Below, one piece after another: positions 7,180-9,631 of a stretch of 9,631 bases of DNA (its first letter is position 1; each line of letters starts with the position of its first letter). The DNA lies in NCBI GenBank assembly GCA_026399445.1, contig JAPLRA010000042.1:1-9631 (forward strand), given 5' to 3'. The position numbers and the translations under genes were made by a program. The stretch comes from Sulfuritalea sp. GTDB taxonomy: Bacteria > Pseudomonadota > Gammaproteobacteria > Burkholderiales > Rhodocyclaceae. The notes under the pieces were generated by a model, which was not told the origin of the DNA, made no database searches, and was given only the letters and a program-made list of their open reading frames with translations.

Positions 7180-7494
7180 TCAGAGCTTGTAGGCGGCCAG
7201 GTCGATTGTCAGGCTGGGGCGTCCCATGGCCTGCAGTGCGGCGCACAGGAAACGGCGCGCATCAGGCGTCAGCGGGTTGTAGTCAGAAGGCTTGAAGTTC
7301 AGCGCGAGCAGCAGAACCTGATCGACCAAAAGCAGCTTTCCCATCGGGTTCGGGGTTTCCAGCCCCGCCTTGAGGAATTCCTCGGCAATCCAGTGCCGCG
7401 CGGCGACGGGTTCGAAAACAGCCAGGTCATCCGCCCCCAGAGGAAAATCGTAACGCTCGCCGTTCTTCAAAACCACGCTGACTTGATGATCCAC
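7180..7494 (-). CDS. Small hypothetical protein, 104 aa
   Basis: I do not recognise this protein. It reads from GTG 7494 (VDHQVSVVLKNGERYDFPLG) to TGA at 7180-7182. The GTG start is chosen because AAGGAGT at 7501-7507 lies six bases upstream, the best ribosome binding site in the window; the frame itself stays open further upstream, but those residues (rich in Arg, Cys and Gln) look non-coding. The product is soluble, without a signal peptide or membrane helix. It begins with a short beta-like segment, then an alpha-helical middle (AARHWIAEEFLKAGLE), a hydrophobic stretch (KLLLVDQVLLLALNF) and a C-terminal helix (DARRFLCAALQAMG). It is convergent with lnt and divergent from the caspase-Bug fusion, with 150 bases between the starts. 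Coding is supported by the ribosome binding site and protein-like composition; function is unknown. Confidence 0.75.
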   Translation of the reverse strand: MDHQVSVVLKNGERYDFPLGADDLAVFEPVAARHWIAEEFLKAGLETPNPMGKLLLVDQVLLLALNFKPSDYNPLTPDARRFLCAALQAMGRPSLTIDLAAYKL

Positions 7495-7500
7495 GGTACT

Positions 7501-7507
7501 ACTCCTT
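7501..7507 (-). promoter_or_regulatory. Strong ribosome binding site of the 104-aa gene
   Basis: The minus strand reads AAGGAGT, six bases before GTG 7494. It decides the non-ATG start of the small gene. Confidence 0.75.
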
Positions 7508-7587
7508 TTTTGCCTTTGATTGCATTGGCGCGGATGATACCGGAAGCAAGGACAGCGATTCGCCTTTGCCGTCAAAATGCCTCGCTC

Positions 7588-7615
7588 TTGACCGCGTCTT
7601 GCGCCGGTTCATAAT
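7588..7615 (+). promoter_or_regulatory. Sigma-70-like promoter of the caspase-Bug gene
   Basis: TTGACC (7588-7593, five of six to consensus), a 16-base spacer, then CATAAT (7610-7615, five of six). The predicted start near 7622 gives a leader of about 23 bases before ATG 7645, which has no obvious Shine-Dalgarno sequence. It lies in the gap shared with the divergent small gene; a TATCAT on the minus strand (7534-7539) could be the opposing -10 but lacks a convincing -35. Confidence 0.5.
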
Positions 7616-7644
7616 TGAAATCTCACCTATCCCGCGCATCTCCC

Positions 7645-9631
7645 ATGTCCTTCCGGCTTTCCCTGAAACCCCTGCTCGGACTTGCGCTCGGACTGCTGCT
7701 GGCATTCCCCGTCCTGCCGCAAGGCAGCGGTCGCACGCTCGCCGTAAAAACCGCTCAAGGGGAAGGCAAGCGCATCGCGCTGGTAATAGGCAACGACAGC
7801 TACCAGCGCGTGGACAAGCTCAAGAACGCCCGGGCCGACGCCCGAGCCATGGCTAAGGCGCTGGAAGACGCGGGCTTCAAGGTCACGCTGCGGCTGGACG
7901 CCAACGAAAAAGCCATGAAGGAGTCGATGCGCCTGTTCAAGGGACAGATCAGCGGTGGCGATGAAGCCGTGTTCTTCTTCTCCGGTCATGGCGTACAACT
8001 CGGCGCCGCCAATTACCTGCTGCCCACCGACATTACCGGCGAGAGCGAAGACCAGATCAAGGACGACGCGATGCCCCTGCAAAGAATCCTCGACGATCTT
8101 CAGGACCAGAAGGCGCGCTTTTCGCTCGCCATCGTCGATGCCTGCCGCAACAATCCCTTCCGCAGCGCCGGCCGTGCCATCGGCGGCCGTGGCCTGGCGC
8201 CCACCAGCGCCGCGACCGGACAGATGGTGCTGTTCTCGGCGGGTGCGGGACAGCAGGCGCTGGATCGGCTTGGCGACAACGATACCAATGCCAATGGCCT
8301 GTTCACCCGCATATTTCTCAAGGAAATGATTAAGCCCGGCATCCCGGTGGATCGGGTGTTGCGCAACGTACGCGAAGAAGTGGTGCGACTGGCGAAAAGC
8401 GTTGGCCACGAACAGGTTCCCGCGCTCTACGACCAGGCGCTCGGCGAGTTCTACTTCCGTCCGGGGCAGGCGGCGACCGCGACGACCAGCAACATCGCCT
8501 CCGATCCTGCCCTGATGGAAATGGCGCTGTGGGACAGCGTCAAGGACAGCAGGCAAACGGCGGAACTGAATGCCTATCTCGATCAGTATCCGAACGGACG
8601 TTTTGCCGGCGTGGCGCGTTCGCGCCTCAAACAGATCGGGATCGAATCGCGGCCGCCTCCGGCGCCAGTTGCGGCTCCGGCACCAGTTCGGCCGGCCGCG
8701 CAAACTTTGGCAATGGCGCCGACCACCAGTTCCCCATCGCGCCCCGCCGAAATTCCCGTAACGAGTGTCGGCGGCTATCCAAACAGGCCCTTGAGGTTAA
8801 TTGTTCCATTTGCGCCCGGCGGCGCCACCGACATCGTCGCCCGTATGTTGGCGCAGACACTTTCGCAACGCTTCGGCCAACCGGTCATTGTGGAAAACCG
8901 CGCAGGTGCAGGCGGCATGATCGGACTCGAGGCGGCGGCCAAGTCCGCGCCCGACGGCTATACGCTGCTGGTGGGTAATTCGACGAACATTTCAATCGGT
9001 TCGCAGCTGTATCGAAGCATGCCGGTCAATGTCGCGACTGACCTGCTGGCGGTGGCCGTGCTGACCAAGGCGCCGATGATGCTGGCGGTGAATTCCGCCA
9101 GTCCCTACATCAACCTGCGCCATCTGGTGGATGAAGCGAGGCGCAGCCCGGGACGGCTCAACTATGCGACATCCGGCGCGGGGAGCAGCGCGCATCTCGC
9201 CGCGGTAGCGTTCGAGGCCCAGGCGGGCGCTCAACTTGTTCATATCCCCTACAAGGGTACGGCCCCGGCTATCGTAGACCTGCTCGGCGGCCACGTGAAT
9301 CTCGCCTTTCTCGAACCAACGTCGGCGGTGAGCCAGATCAAGGCAGGCAAACTGCGCGCGCTGGCGATTACCGGTGACCGGCGGCAAACCGAATTCCCGG
9401 ATGTCCCGACCTTTGCCGAACTCGGCATGGCGGGCGTCGATGTCACGCCGTGGAACGGGATTTTTGTTCCCGCCGGAACCTCTGCGTCCATCGTGCGCCA
9501 TCTCAACGCCGAAGTGCGTCGCGCCCTGCAACAGCCGGAACTGGCCGAACGTCTCGCACAGATGTCGATGCAGGCAGCCGTCGGCGGCAGCCAGGAGGAG
9601 TTCGCCGCTTTCGTTCGCGACGACACCGCCC
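7645..9631 (+). CDS. Exported caspase-like (C14) protease fused to a Bug/TctC solute-binding domain, 3' end outside window
   Basis: One frame from ATG 7645 stays open to the window edge (662 residues). Residues 1-33 look like a Sec signal peptide (Arg4, Lys8, then a Leu-rich core). The caspase domain spans about 42-270: RIALVIGNDSY at its first strand, catalytic His115 in FFFSGHGVQLG, Cys167 in VDACRNNPF, then VLFSAGAGQQALD and NGLFTRIFLKEM. Residues 287-331 hold a helical segment (WDSVKDS, LDQYPNGRFAGVARSRL) known after caspase domains in other proteobacterial proteins. A Pro/Ala/Ser/Thr linker covers 336-372. From 378 a Bug/TctC domain begins: YPNRPLRLIVPFAPGGATD, QPVIVENRAGAGG, PDGYTLLVG, HIPYKGTAPAIVDLLGG, LRALAITGDRR, FPDVPTFAELG. 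About 285 residues of it are present, near full length. It lacks its own signal peptide, as expected for an internal domain. Periplasmic location, and a role as a ligand-controlled protease, are inferred. Confidence 0.9.
   Translation, partial: MSFRLSLKPLLGLALGLLLAFPVLPQGSGRTLAVKTAQGEGKRIALVIGNDSYQRVDKLKNARADARAMAKALEDAGFKVTLRLDANEKAMKESMRLFKGQISGGDEAVFFFSGHGVQLGAANYLLPTDITGESEDQIKDDAMPLQRILDDLQDQKARFSLAIVDACRNNPFRSAGRAIGGRGLAPTSAATGQMVLFSAGAGQQALDRLGDNDTNANGLFTRIFLKEMIKPGIPVDRVLRNVREEVVRLAKSVGHEQVPALYDQALGEFYFRPGQAATATTSNIASDPALMEMALWDSVKDSRQTAELNAYLDQYPNGRFAGVARSRLKQIGIESRPPPAPVAAPAPVRPAAQTLAMAPTTSSPSRPAEIPVTSVGGYPNRPLRLIVPFAPGGATDIVARMLAQTLSQRFGQPVIVENRAGAGGMIGLEAAAKSAPDGYTLLVGNSTNISIGSQLYRSMPVNVATDLLAVAVLTKAPMMLAVNSASPYINLRHLVDEARRSPGRLNYATSGAGSSAHLAAVAFEAQAGAQLVHIPYKGTAPAIVDLLGGHVNLAFLEPTSAVSQIKAGKLRALAITGDRRQTEFPDVPTFAELGMAGVDVTPWNGIFVPAGTSASIVRHLNAEVRRALQQPELAERLAQMSMQAAVGGSQEEFAAFVRDDTA

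Noticed and set aside
5443..7614. Long plus-strand open frame in another frame of ybeX and lnt (723 codons)
   Set aside because: Overlaps lnt, whose catalytic residues fix the true frame; the product is Arg/Pro/Cys/His-rich and lacks domains.
7627..8703. Minus-strand open frame opposite the caspase domain (358 codons)
   Set aside because: Antisense to conserved caspase motifs and has no recognisable domain.

Overview
This is a GC-rich, gene-dense stretch of bacterial chromosome. The gene order and protein sequences point to a betaproteobacterium; relatives in Rhodocyclales or Nitrosomonadales are my guess from protein character, and the genus cannot be fixed by eye. No tRNA, rRNA, CRISPR array, insertion sequence or attachment site was seen, and no gene-free stretch reaches 300 bases (the longest is about 150, at 7495-7644).

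Left part (1-1804, minus strand). A queC gene for queuosine/preQ0 synthesis is followed downstream by a YeeE/YedE-type membrane transporter for a small sulfur compound, whose 3' end lies outside the window. As written, queC is broken: its two halves lie in different frames. The gap matches a net loss of about 22 bases in a variable loop, and all catalytic and zinc-binding motifs survive on either side.

Middle part (1883-7057, plus strand). This is the conserved proteobacterial cluster miaB - ybeZ (PhoH-like) - ybeY - ybeX (corC) - lnt, tightly packed with short gaps or overlaps. It joins tRNA thiomethylation (MiaB), RNA and ribosome maturation (YbeZ, YbeY), a cytoplasmic CBS-domain protein of the CorC family, and the last step of lipoprotein acylation (Lnt). 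A perfect TATAAT lies just ahead of miaB. Downstream of lnt are a perfect 18-base GC palindrome, a compact G-run cluster able to form a G-quadruplex, and a separate hairpin, all between convergent genes.

Right part (7180-9631). A small unrecognised gene on the minus strand (104 aa) is divergent from a long plus-strand gene that runs off the window end. The long gene encodes an exported caspase-like (peptidase C14) domain with an intact His/Cys dyad, a short conserved helical segment, a Pro/Ala-rich linker and then a nearly whole Bug/TctC-type periplasmic solute-binding domain, all in one uninterrupted frame. A protease fused to a solute receptor of a carboxylate-transporter family is the most unusual object here, and could be a ligand-controlled periplasmic caspase.
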